49,652 bases of DNA from CAZMSQ01 sp964569025 (GCA_964569025.1 CAZMSQ010000015.1:1-49652); one strand, 5' to 3'; shown: positions 40,331 through 48,257, counted from the stretch's first letter. The notes: generated from the sequence alone by a model not told the origin. Made by a program: numbers and translations.

Positions 40331-42202
40331 ATGGCTTCCACGACCACTGTTGAGCAACCGCTGAAGACGCGTGAAGAAGACCTGCTCATTGAAGAGTATG
40401 GGTATGATGATCACTTTCATGAACATCATCACGGAGACAAGTACCAGTCGAATTTTGTGACGACTTACATCTTTAGTCAGGATCACAAGACAATCGCCAA
40501 GCAATTTCTGATTACTGGAATGTTTTGGGGTATTGTTGGTGCTTTGATGTCATTGGTGTTTCGCCTTCAATTAGGATTTCCTGAGGAGAATATGGCTTGG
40601 TTGAAGCCGGTCCTCGGACAATGGATTACTGTGAACGAAGCCGGGATTGGGACACTGTCTCCTGATTTCTACTACGCGCTTGTTACAATGCACGGGACGA
40701 TTCTCGTCTTTTTTGTGCTGACGGCAGGTCTGAGTGGGACTTTCAGTAATTTATTGATTCCGCTCCAGATTGGTGCACGTGATATGGCTTCTCCATTCCT
40801 GAATATGCTGTCGTACTGGTTCTTCTTTCTGTCAGGCGTCATCATGTTCTTCTCCTTGTTTCTCAATACAGGCCCATTTTCTGGCGGTTGGACCGCTTAT
40901 CCGCCGCTCAGCGGGTTGCCACAGGCGTCTCTTGGCTCACAGGCTGGTATGACACTGTGGGTGGTCAGTTTGGTATTTTTTGTGGTCTCGGTGCTCTTGG
41001 GTGGAATCAATTACATCACGACGGTCTTAAACATGCGTACCAAAGGGATGGGTATGTGGAACATGCCCCTGACAATCTGGGCGTTTTTTATTACCGCCAT
41101 AATCGGGTTGCTTTCTTTTCCCGTTCTGGTTTCTGCGCTTCTGCTGGTAATGTTCGATCGTGGTCTCGGGACCAGCTTTTTCCTCAACGAAATTTTCATT
41201 GCCGGTGAGGCCCTTCCGAATGTGGGTGGAAGTCCGATTCTGTATCAACACTTATTCTGGTTTCTTGGGCACCCTGAAGTGTATATCATTATCCTTCCAG
41301 CGATGGGTATTGTCTCAGAGGTGCTCTCTGTGCACTCACGTAAACCTGTTTTTGGCTACAAGGCCATGGTGTTTTCCATTCTTGCGATTGCATTTCTTTC
41401 GTTCATCGTGTGGGCGCACCATATGTTCATGTCAGGTGTCAACCCATTCATCTCAAACTTTTTTGTTGTTTTTACCCTGATTATTGCTGTTCCATCTGCG
41501 GTCAAGGTATTCAATTGGATAGCCACTTTGTATGGCGGAAATATCCGTTTTAATGCAGCCAGTTTGTTTGGGATTGGATTTGTCTCAATGTTTATTTCCG
41601 GTGGTCTGACAGGAATTTTCCTCGGTAATTCAGCTATCGATATTCAAATGCACGATACCTATTTCGTGGTTGCGCACTTTCATATTGTGATGGGTGTGGC
41701 AGCGTTCTTTGGAATGTTTGCCGGGATTTATCACTGGTTCCCCAAGATGTTCGGTCGGTTTATGAATGAAACACTTGGAAAGCTTCATTTCTGGATCACG
41801 CTTGTTGGGGCATACGCTGTGTTCTGGCCGATGCACTATCTCGGTGTTGCCGGTGTGCCACGTCGCTACTACAGCTTTGACACATTCAACGCATTCGCCC
41901 ATTTCGACACAATGAATAAATTCATTACGGTCGCTGCTATTGTTGTGTTTGCTGTTCAGGTGCTATTTGTAATTAACTTCTTTTATAGCATTTGGAAAGG
42001 TCGTCAAATGAAGGTTCGGAACCCTTGGGGTGCGACAACTCTTGAGTGGAGTACACCCATTCGTCCGGGTCACGGCAACTGGGATGGCAAAATTCCTTCT
42101 GTATTCAGGTGGGCTTATGATTACAATAAGGATGAAAGAGAGTTTGTCCCTCAATACGTCCCACTTTCGGAAGAGGAAAAGCTACAGGGGCACACCCACT
42201 AA
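40331..42202 (+). CDS. coxA: Cytochrome c oxidase subunit I
   Basis: Catalytic subunit of 623 aa with heme a and the heme a3-CuB centre; reduces oxygen and pumps protons. Visible ligands: HGTILVFFVLT (low-spin heme His), FWFLGHPEVYIIILPAMGI (CuB His with cross-linked Tyr and the D-channel glutamate of A1-type oxidases), WAHHMFMSG (CuB His-His), and VVAHFHIVMG (both heme ligands). About 12 helices. The N-terminal cytoplasmic stretch has DDHFHEHHHGDK, a histidine cluster not part of the catalytic core. Starts at ATG 40331, 84 bases after coxB, including a leader that encodes no other gene. Confidence 0.97.
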   Translation: MASTTTVEQPLKTREEDLLIEEYGYDDHFHEHHHGDKYQSNFVTTYIFSQDHKTIAKQFLITGMFWGIVGALMSLVFRLQLGFPEENMAWLKPVLGQWITVNEAGIGTLSPDFYYALVTMHGTILVFFVLTAGLSGTFSNLLIPLQIGARDMASPFLNMLSYWFFFLSGVIMFFSLFLNTGPFSGGWTAYPPLSGLPQASLGSQAGMTLWVVSLVFFVVSVLLGGINYITTVLNMRTKGMGMWNMPLTIWAFFITAIIGLLSFPVLVSALLLVMFDRGLGTSFFLNEIFIAGEALPNVGGSPILYQHLFWFLGHPEVYIIILPAMGIVSEVLSVHSRKPVFGYKAMVFSILAIAFLSFIVWAHHMFMSGVNPFISNFFVVFTLIIAVPSAVKVFNWIATLYGGNIRFNAASLFGIGFVSMFISGGLTGIFLGNSAIDIQMHDTYFVVAHFHIVMGVAAFFGMFAGIYHWFPKMFGRFMNETLGKLHFWITLVGAYAVFWPMHYLGVAGVPRRYYSFDTFNAFAHFDTMNKFITVAAIVVFAVQVLFVINFFYSIWKGRQMKVRNPWGATTLEWSTPIRPGHGNWDGKIPSVFRWAYDYNKDEREFVPQYVPLSEEEKLQGHTH

Positions 42203-42247
42203 CGAATCTAACGCAGCATTAATTCTCGAAGAGCAACACGCCAAATT

Positions 42248-43150
42248 GTGAAGAAGCACACTGTTGAAAACACCGTGGAGAGCCGTTCTCTCATTGCCTC
42301 GAAGGTCAATGATTACGGGCAATTGGTGAAGTTCAAGTTGTCTTTGACGGTTGTGTTTTCTGCGGTGATGGCTTTCTTGATTGCCTCTGCAGGGCAGTTT
42401 ACCTGGCATGGACTTTTTTATCTGGCGTTTGGTGGTTTTCTTATTACCGGGGCTGCCAATACGCTGAACCAGGTTTTGGAACGGGATTTTGATAAGTTAA
42501 TGAAACGAACTGAAGACAGGCCACTTGCTCGGGCAAGAATGTCTGTCTCAGAGGCCGTCCTTTTCGCAGGATTTTCAAGTTTTGCGGGCATTGTTTTTCT
42601 TGCTCTTTTCAATCCTTGGGTGCCTCTTTTGGGTATGCTTTCACTGGTCAGTTATGCTTTTGTGTATACGCCGCTAAAAAGGTTGTCACCGATTGCTGTA
42701 TTGGTTGGTGCTATTCCTGGTGCTTTGCCTATGGCAATTGGAGTTGTAGCTGCTCAAGGAGAGGTGACTGGTTTGGCAATTGCATTGTTTGCGTTGCAAT
42801 TTTTTTGGCAGTTCCCGCACTTCTGGGCGATCGCCTGGTTGGGTCATGAAGATTATTCTCGTGCGGGATTTCATTTGCTTCCAGGTAAGGAATTGGGAAG
42901 TCATGTCGGATGGCAGGCATTCTTGTATGCGCTTATGATAATGCCCGTTGTTGGGTTGATGTGGGGTTTCGGTCTCACAGGTTCTTTGGCTGCTTCTCTG
43001 CTGGGGCTTGCTTCGCTCGCCTATGCACACAGAGCATGGAATTTGTATAAGCGGTGTGACAGAAATTCTGCTCGCGGCCTCATGTTTGCTTCGTTGGTTT
43101 ATTTACCGACTGTATTGGCAATCTTGGCGGTTGAAGCCTATGTACTTTAA
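42248..43150 (+). CDS. ctaB: Protoheme IX farnesyltransferase (heme O synthase)
   Basis: UbiA-family prenyltransferase (CtaB/CyoE) of 300 aa that converts heme B to heme O, the first step to heme A for the neighbouring oxidase. Seven to nine membrane helices. Prenyl-diphosphate motif NQVLERDFDKLMKRTEDRPL (about residues 77-96) and the second loop YTPLKR followed by IPGALPMAIG and WQFPHFWAIAWLGHEDYSRAG. The start is GTG at 42248; no suitable ATG lies nearby. Heme A synthase (ctaA) is not in the window. The gene overlaps the possible early start of the next subunit III gene. Confidence 0.95.
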   Translation: MKKHTVENTVESRSLIASKVNDYGQLVKFKLSLTVVFSAVMAFLIASAGQFTWHGLFYLAFGGFLITGAANTLNQVLERDFDKLMKRTEDRPLARARMSVSEAVLFAGFSSFAGIVFLALFNPWVPLLGMLSLVSYAFVYTPLKRLSPIAVLVGAIPGALPMAIGVVAAQGEVTGLAIALFALQFFWQFPHFWAIAWLGHEDYSRAGFHLLPGKELGSHVGWQAFLYALMIMPVVGLMWGFGLTGSLAASLLGLASLAYAHRAWNLYKRCDRNSARGLMFASLVYLPTVLAILAVEAYVL

Positions 43151-43178
43151 TATTGAGGATTTACGATTTCGTTCTGAG

Positions 43179-43763
43179 ATGAATACCGTGGCTGTACAAC
43201 AAAATATGTATCACAGGAGTAAGATCCATCCAAAAATCTTCGCGATGTGGGTGGGATGCGCCAGTATGGCTATGCTCTTCGCCGCTTTTACAAGTGCCTA
43301 CGTCGTTCGTCAGGCAGCTGGAAACTGGCTTGAGTTTCGACTTCCTGATGCTTTTTTTTGGAGTGCAGGGGTCATACTTCTTAGCAGTGTTCTACTTCAC
43401 GTGTCGTTTGTCTCTTTTAAAGCTGGAAAAGAATTCCCTTATAAAGTCCTTCTTAGCTTGTCTACCTTCCTTGGATTGGTATTTCTGGCGTTGCAGTATG
43501 TGGGGTGGAATGCTCTTACAGAACAAGGAGTAAGTTTGACGGGCAACCCATCTGGTTCGTTTGTGTATGTCATTTCAGGTGTGCACGCTGCTCACGTTCT
43601 CGGAGGCATTGCCGCTTTGTTGGTTGCCATTCTGCACGCTTTTGCGTTACCGTTCCAACCCGGTCCCGGGCGGAAGGTGAGATTTGAGCTGACGCTCATT
43701 TACTGGCATTTCGTTGATTTATTGTGGATTTATCTTTTGGTATTTTTTATTTTACAGCGATGA
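43179..43763 (+). CDS. coxC: Cytochrome c oxidase subunit III (short form)
   Basis: Subunit III of the heme-copper oxidase, 194 aa from ATG 43179 (MNTVAVQQNMYHRSK), with five helices. Family marks: MAMLFAAFTSAYVVRQAAG, GSFVYVISGVHAAHVLGG and the C-terminal YWHFVDLLWIYLLVFF. An in-frame ATG at 43140 overlaps the ctaB stop and would add 13 residues. Role: stabilises subunit I and proton uptake. A longer paralogue follows at once. Confidence 0.93.
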   Translation: MNTVAVQQNMYHRSKIHPKIFAMWVGCASMAMLFAAFTSAYVVRQAAGNWLEFRLPDAFFWSAGVILLSSVLLHVSFVSFKAGKEFPYKVLLSLSTFLGLVFLALQYVGWNALTEQGVSLTGNPSGSFVYVISGVHAAHVLGGIAALLVAILHAFALPFQPGPGRKVRFELTLIYWHFVDLLWIYLLVFFILQR

Positions 43764-43811
43764 TTATCAGCCAATCCTAAATAATCGGCTGACGATGAAA
43801 ATTTTTCTGTA

Positions 43812-44762
43812 ATGGCAGCAGAGACTGTAGTTCAAGACAACGACACCCAAGTCAGTGACGATCAGTGGGGAGGTGGGAAAGCTCCTTTTAAAGCAAGCTA
43901 CGGCAAGCTGATGATGTGGTACTTTCTTCTTTCTGACGCATTTACATTTGCTGGATTCTTGATTGCATATGGCGCGTTGCGTTTCAGCAGTCCCACCTGG
44001 CCGGTTCCGGATTTTGTCTTTTCAACCGCTCCTTTTGGAGTCCATGATGCCCCGCTTATTTTTGTAACCATCATGTCCTTTTTGCTGATCATTTCTTCTG
44101 TGACGATGGTACGAGCCGTTCAGGAGGGTCATCGTGAAAACCGTCAGGGTGTCGTGTTCTGGATGTTACTGACTGTGATCGGTGGTTTTGGGTTTCTCGG
44201 ATGTCAGGCTTGGGAATGGAATAATTTGATAGGGACTGAGCATATGTCCCTCACTACAAATCCTTTTGGCTCTTACACTGTCGACGGTGTCTATTTGAAT
44301 CCGGATGGGAGTGTCTCAGACGAGACATTTGAAGCTGGAGAAAGCTACCTTATTCACAAAGGAAGTCTTGGCCATCACGAGCTTGAGGGGTATGATGAAG
44401 GCGCTGGTGATCATGATGCCCATGACTTAAGCCCTGGCGACCATGCCGGTTATTTTGTTGATGATCGTGGCTATGTGCACCGCAAATATCAAGTGACTTC
44501 TGAGGGTGAACTCAATGGTCAGATTTTTCAGGAGGAATTTGGTCCTAGAGCTTTTGGTGGTTTGTTCTTTTTCATTACCGGGTTCCATGGCTTTCACGTC
44601 TTTTCAGGCGTCGTCTTTTTACTGATTATTCTCATCAACTCGGCAAGCGGATTATATGCAGCTCGTAAGAACGGATACGAAATGGTCGAGAAAATAGGCC
44701 TGTATTGGCATTTCGTCGATTTGGTATGGGTTTTCGTGTTCCTTGTTTTTTACCTCCTCTAA
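43812..44762 (+). CDS. coxC: Cytochrome c oxidase subunit III (long form, with insertion)
   Basis: Second subunit III, 316 aa. Core motifs match the short copy (DAFTFAGFLIAYGALRF, ITGFHGFHVFSG, GLYWHFVDLVWVFVFLVFY). Between helices that are adjacent in the short copy lies an insertion of about 90 residues (about 153-245) rich in His, Asp, Glu and Gly, with seven histidines between residues 182 and 223 (for instance SLGHHELEGYDEGAGDHDAHD). Predicted to face the periplasm. Paired subunit III genes of unequal length are common downstream of ACIII in Bacteroidota. It is not clear whether both are in the same complex. Confidence 0.92.
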   Translation: MAAETVVQDNDTQVSDDQWGGGKAPFKASYGKLMMWYFLLSDAFTFAGFLIAYGALRFSSPTWPVPDFVFSTAPFGVHDAPLIFVTIMSFLLIISSVTMVRAVQEGHRENRQGVVFWMLLTVIGGFGFLGCQAWEWNNLIGTEHMSLTTNPFGSYTVDGVYLNPDGSVSDETFEAGESYLIHKGSLGHHELEGYDEGAGDHDAHDLSPGDHAGYFVDDRGYVHRKYQVTSEGELNGQIFQEEFGPRAFGGLFFFITGFHGFHVFSGVVFLLIILINSASGLYAARKNGYEMVEKIGLYWHFVDLVWVFVFLVFYLL

Positions 44763-44809
44763 ATCATTGATGCCCACATCGGTCATTCACTTTAATCATT
44801 CGGTACGTT

Positions 44810-45241
44810 ATGTCAAATCTCAGTTACGAAGAATCTATAAAGTTGGTCTACAAAGGTCTTGTTCTGTTGGCCGTTGTCACGCTTATTGAAGTGTTTGTGT
44901 CTCTTTTTGGAAAAGGCTACATCATTGAAGGTGTTCAAAAATCGGCCATACTTGTCGGATTGGCAGGTTTGGTTATTGTCGGGCTTTCTCTTTATAAGGC
45001 CTATTTTATCATCTATGAGTTTATGCACATGCGTTATGAGGTAAAGGGATTGGCACTTTCTGTGCTTCTGCCAACACTTCTGCTCGTTTGGGCAATTATT
45101 GCATTCTTTCAGGAGGGCTCATCTTGGGGTGCTCGCCGCTCACAGGTGAAAGAATTCAACAAAGCTGTCAGTGAGGAATCTATCAGGCCCATATCCGCTG
45201 ATGCGACTTACCCGATGAAAGAAGTTCCAATTCAGGAATAA
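44810..45241 (+). CDS. coxD: Cytochrome c oxidase subunit IV family protein
   Basis: Small membrane subunit of 143 aa with three helices (about residues 13-33, 40-62 and 75-98) and a hydrophilic tail, the pattern of bacterial subunit IV (CyoD/CtaF-like). FIIYEFMHMRYE is the typical motif between helix two and three. It is the last gene of the act-cox operon; a strong terminator follows 22 bases after its stop. Non-catalytic, likely aids CuB loading or stability as in related oxidases. Confidence 0.88.
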   Translation: MSNLSYEESIKLVYKGLVLLAVVTLIEVFVSLFGKGYIIEGVQKSAILVGLAGLVIVGLSLYKAYFIIYEFMHMRYEVKGLALSVLLPTLLLVWAIIAFFQEGSSWGARRSQVKEFNKAVSEESIRPISADATYPMKEVPIQE

Positions 45242-45263
45242 GAGGTTATCATTCGGGTTAAAT

Positions 45264-45304
45264 AACAGGCGGATGCTTACTTAGGTATCCGCCTGTTCTT
45301 TTTT
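45264..45304 (+). terminator. Intrinsic terminator of the act-cox operon
   Basis: Perfect 11-bp stem AACAGGCGGAT / ATCCGCCTGTT (45264-45274 and 45287-45297) with a 12-base loop followed by CTTTTTT (45298-45304). It ends transcription after coxD, so the downstream SCO-like cassette should have its own promoter or rely on readthrough. Confidence 0.9.
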
Positions 45305-45366
45305 CGGCATTCTCCATAACAAACCTGAATACATGGTGTTTCCTAACAGAAATATGATCTGAGCCC

Positions 45367-46026
45367 ATGAGCACAACGCAAACTCCTTCTGAATTACGCA
45401 AGAAACCCTCTGGTATTATCAAAGTACTTCGCGTCATCCTTGTGCTCTCGATTCTGGTTCTCTTTCCCATAATTTCTTTTGTTTTCCTATGGGAAGGAGT
45501 CACAGATCGAAAGGCTGAGCTCGAAAAAATGAGTGATTATGGTGTTCTTTCAGTAAGAGAGTTTCAGCTGAACGACGGGTCAGTATTATATGCTGATAGT
45601 CTGCTTGGTAGTGTCGTTGTGATGTGGCTTCCTGATTCTTTTGATGACGCACTCTCTGGTAAAATAGATAGCCTATTGACTCAATTTGCCTCTTCTGGGG
45701 ATTTCATTTTGGGAGGTTTATATACTGAAGGAACAAAACGAGCCTGGGAAAATTGGGAAGCTTCAACATCTCCGGACGAGGCTGCATTTTTTCTTGGGGC
45801 CAAGCCGGAGAAGTTGATACAGCAAGGCAGCCCATTAGAGGCGGTTGGATGTTCATCAGCGTCCTGTCCAGGGATGATTTTGATTGATCGGAGCGGCACA
45901 GTGCGCCGAGTTGTGAACCCTTACGACAGAAGTGAAATGGTGAGCCTTGTCAAGCAGATAGCTATTCTGATCGCCCGGCCACGGACATTCGAAAAGCCCC
46001 AGGTTATTCGCGAAAAGGAGAAGTAA
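45367..46026 (+). CDS. SCO-like thioredoxin-fold membrane protein lacking the CxxxC copper site
   Basis: A 219-aa protein with one N-terminal membrane helix (about residues 20-42) and a periplasmic domain. The position after the cox genes and the pattern VREFQLNDGSVLYADSLLGSVVVMWLPD suggest a SCO/thioredoxin-like fold, as in SCO1 proteins that deliver copper to CuA. However, where SCO proteins have CxxxCP after the first strand this one has WLPDSFDD (about 87-94), with no cysteine. The only two cysteines are C162 and C167 (CSSASCP), in the place where SCO proteins often have the strand after the helix. It may have lost copper binding or use a different pair. Also present: MILIDRSGTVRRVV, the usual SCO-like strand pair. 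Start ATG 45367. Assignment to the SCO family is inferred from context. Confidence 0.6.
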   Translation: MSTTQTPSELRKKPSGIIKVLRVILVLSILVLFPIISFVFLWEGVTDRKAELEKMSDYGVLSVREFQLNDGSVLYADSLLGSVVVMWLPDSFDDALSGKIDSLLTQFASSGDFILGGLYTEGTKRAWENWEASTSPDEAAFFLGAKPEKLIQQGSPLEAVGCSSASCPGMILIDRSGTVRRVVNPYDRSEMVSLVKQIAILIARPRTFEKPQVIREKEK

Positions 46027-46068
46027 GATTGGGAGGAGATTCTTCCGAACAGAAAAAATTTGAAGGTC

Positions 46069-46644
46069 ATGAGTAGTAGTCAGTCGTCACAGGCGGCCCT
46101 TCTAAACAAAATTGCATGGGTGATCACAGTTGTTGTTTTGGGACTTGTGGTCTTCATGAACCGCGTTTCTTTCGAGGCGCCATTTGATCTTGGGTTTCTG
46201 CCTGGGTTTCATGCCATTGTCAATGCCCTAACTGCTGTCGTTTTAGTGTATGCGTATGTAAAAATAAGGCAGAAGCAAGTGGAGGCTCACAAACGAGCTA
46301 TTTACGCTGCCGTGGGTCTGTCCGTTGTTTTCTTATTGTCATACGTTGCCTATCATATGACGAATGATCCGACTCTATATGGTGATCTTGATCATGATGG
46401 AATATTGAGTGAAGCTGAGCGACTGGCGGTTGGCCAGATGAGAACCATCTATTTGGTTTTGCTCCTTTCACATATTGTTCTCGCCGCTGGCATTTTCCCA
46501 TTCATTCTCTTTACATTCATCAGAGCGTATACTGGGCAGTTTGATCGTCACAAGAAAATGGCTCGCTGGGTATGGCCAGTCTGGCTTTATGTTGCGGTGA
46601 CTGGTCCTATGGTATATTTGATGCTTGAGCCATACTATATTTGA
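46069..46644 (+). CDS. DUF420 membrane protein with an EF-hand loop
   Basis: A 191-aa integral membrane protein with five helices, family DUF420, found beside cytochrome oxidase genes. Conserved histidines that may bind heme or copper: FLPGFHAIVNA (H48), AHKRAI (H74), AYHMT (H96), LLSHIVLAA (H135), DRHKKMARW (H161). In the periplasmic loop before helix four, residues 106-117 read as a textbook EF-hand loop: Asp at positions 1, 3 and 5, Gly at 6, Glu at 12. Start at ATG 46069; a TTG three codons upstream is in frame. It lies between the SCO-like and the CPMC genes on one strand, consistent with an assembly cassette. Confidence 0.88.
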   Translation: MSSSQSSQAALLNKIAWVITVVVLGLVVFMNRVSFEAPFDLGFLPGFHAIVNALTAVVLVYAYVKIRQKQVEAHKRAIYAAVGLSVVFLLSYVAYHMTNDPTLYGDLDHDGILSEAERLAVGQMRTIYLVLLLSHIVLAAGIFPFILFTFIRAYTGQFDRHKKMARWVWPVWLYVAVTGPMVYLMLEPYYI

Positions 46645-46705
46645 GAACGAGGATGTAAGAACTCTTTAATTGTCTGGGGTGTTTTTTCAGAAGAAACTCG
46701 TAAGA

Positions 46706-46975
46706 ATGGAACGACGGACTATGATTTTGGGAATTGTCAGCTTATTTGCGCTGGTGGCCTTATTGTGTTTCACAGGAGATGTATTCGCTCAGTGTCCCAT
46801 GTGTCGGATGTCGGCACAGAGTAATATGGAAAATGGCGGAACAGCTGGCAGAGGTCTCAATAATGGCATTCTCTATATGCTTGCAATGCCGTATCTGATC
46901 ATTGGGACCATAGGGTTTATCTGGTGGAAAAATCGTCGTAAAAGCGGCGAGGGCGAGGAAGAAGTAACGCTTTAG
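46706..46975 (+). CDS. Small CPMC-motif protein, secreted and membrane-anchored
   Basis: An 89-aa protein without a name I can give. A signal peptide (about residues 6-28, ending DVFA) is followed at once by QCPMCRM (C30, C33, with Met 32 and 35), then MSAQSNMENGG, a Gly/Asn-rich stretch (GTAGRGLNNG), a membrane helix (about 56-74) and a short charged cytoplasmic tail. The vicinal cysteines plus methionines look like a copper or thiol-redox site in the periplasm. I remember similar small genes beside ACIII/cox clusters in Bacteroidota, of unknown function. The frame is open from 46670, but ATG 46706 is the best start. Its end overlaps the convergent porin gene by 4 bases. Confidence 0.8.
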   Translation: MERRTMILGIVSLFALVALLCFTGDVFAQCPMCRMSAQSNMENGGTAGRGLNNGILYMLAMPYLIIGTIGFIWWKNRRKSGEGEEEVTL

Positions 46976-47721
46976 AACAGGTAAATCCTGTATCCCATTG
47001 TCATTGCGAGGGATTTGTTCATAAGTTGGTCGATTTCACTCGTTTGAGAGCCCGTTTGGTTGATGATTCCCATGAGCCCTCTTGTCCATCTGAGCCCGAG
47101 TGAAAAAACGCCTTGTCCTGCTTCGCGTTTGAAACCAGCCTCGATGACGGCTGCGAAATCCCACCGTTTGTATACATCCCTGTAATCCACATTCCGAAAA
47201 GCAATATCAGTGACAGGTCCGACCCCGTCTTTCTCATAGTGAATGGCAATTTCGTCTCTGCCAAACAGTCCGAATGATGCTCCGAGACCTGCTCCTGCGA
47301 AGAATTGAATGGGTTTTGCCGGCGTATAGATTCTGAAGAGTATTGGGAGTTCAGCGTAATTCAGAGTGATTGTGGACTCATAACGAGTGTCACCGTCTAC
47401 AGCATTTGTCACATTACTGACCAACTTGCCTCCTTTTTGTGAAAAAAGGAAATCTGCGTGGATGGCGGTTGATTTGGAAACATCCAGTTCGAGAGCGATA
47501 CCTCCCACCAGTCCGAATTTTGGCCGGGGAGAGCTTGCAGGGTTTGTGCGGATGTCACCGGGCCAGCGGAAACCTGTTGCGGCCATGCCGGCTGTGGGGC
47601 CAAGGGAGAATTGGGCAGAAAGACCTGGTGGAAACAGGCAGAAGAATAAAGCGGTGGATAGGACACAGAGGAATTGAGCGAAAGCTTTTGTGCTGAATGT
47701 GTAGCGGGAAGGGTGGTACAT
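46972..47721 (-). CDS. Porin-like outer-membrane beta-barrel protein
   Basis: A 249-aa protein with a signal peptide (FLCVLSTALFFCLFPPGLSAQ) and alternating strands typical of the outer-membrane beta-barrel (PorT-like) proteins of Bacteroidota. Marks: FSLGPTAGMAATGFRWPG at the mature N-terminus, LNYAELPILFRIYTP, FFAGAGLGASFGLFG, FAAVIEAGFKRE and the C-terminal AMTMGYRIYLF. No specific function can be assigned. Starts at ATG 47721. Convergent with the CPMC gene, with a 4-base overlap of the ends, and downstream of DUF423 on the same strand with a 79-base gap. Confidence 0.85.
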   Translation of the reverse strand: MYHPSRYTFSTKAFAQFLCVLSTALFFCLFPPGLSAQFSLGPTAGMAATGFRWPGDIRTNPASSPRPKFGLVGGIALELDVSKSTAIHADFLFSQKGGKLVSNVTNAVDGDTRYESTITLNYAELPILFRIYTPAKPIQFFAGAGLGASFGLFGRDEIAIHYEKDGVGPVTDIAFRNVDYRDVYKRWDFAAVIEAGFKREAGQGVFSLGLRWTRGLMGIINQTGSQTSEIDQLMNKSLAMTMGYRIYLF

Positions 47722-47800
47722 GTGTCAATCCGGTTTGGATTTTTTAAGTGGGGAAAAGTACTGATTCTGGTATCCTTGATGCGCTTTCTTTTTGCAGCTC

Positions 47801-48205
47801 TTATACTGAATCGTTTTTTGACCTCCAAACGCTGCTCCCCAGCAGAATCCAAGCTCCGATAAATGCAAGGCCGCCGAGGGGCGTGATTGGTCCCAGCCAC
47901 CACCAAGGGCCGGCACCCCAGAGATGACCAGTGGTGAGAAGGTATAGGGACCCACAGAAAAAGAGCATTCCGATTATAAAAAGCCGTGCTGCCCAAAGGC
48001 CAAGGTGGGGGGCTGGAAGCTTGTCATAAATGATTGAAAGGACCAGCAGGGCAATACTATGGATAAACTGGTATCTGACCCCTGTATCGAAACTGGCAAG
48101 CTTATTTTCCGTCAGAAATCCTTCGAGGCCATGCGCGCCAAATGCGCCGAGACCGACTGCCAATGCTGCAGTCAGGCAAGCTAAAGTGAAATATTGTTTA
48201 TGCAC
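47801..48205 (-). CDS. DUF423 family membrane protein
   Basis: A small integral membrane protein of 134 aa with four helices. The N-terminal GLGAFGAHGLEGFL and the central FDTGVRYQFIHSIALL match DUF423 (YwdK/YgdD-like); LLGSSVWRSKN ends the protein. The start is set to GTG 48205 (VHKQYFTLACLTAA), since the frame upstream codes for nothing sensible and a good promoter ends 14 bases before that codon. Function unknown. Confidence 0.9.
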   Translation of the reverse strand: MHKQYFTLACLTAALAVGLGAFGAHGLEGFLTENKLASFDTGVRYQFIHSIALLVLSIIYDKLPAPHLGLWAARLFIIGMLFFCGSLYLLTTGHLWGAGPWWWLGPITPLGGLAFIGAWILLGSSVWRSKNDSV

Positions 48206-48219
48206 TGGAAGTTTTTCTC

Positions 48220-48252
48220 CAAAGATATGACACTGATTGTTCACGTGCCAAA
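48220..48252 (-). promoter_or_regulatory. Promoter of the DUF423 gene
   Basis: On the minus strand TTTG (48249-48252), a 21-base spacer, then TATCTTTG (48220-48227), an exact match to the Bacteroidota -33/-7 layout. It ends 14 bases before the GTG start at 48205, which supports that start. The -33 box lies close to the rmuC -7 box. Confidence 0.65.
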
Positions 48253-48257
48253 TTCTG

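Noticed and set aside
47409..47996. 195-aa minus-strand frame across the porin and DUF423 genes
   Set aside because: It spans two better-supported genes in another frame and resembles no protein.
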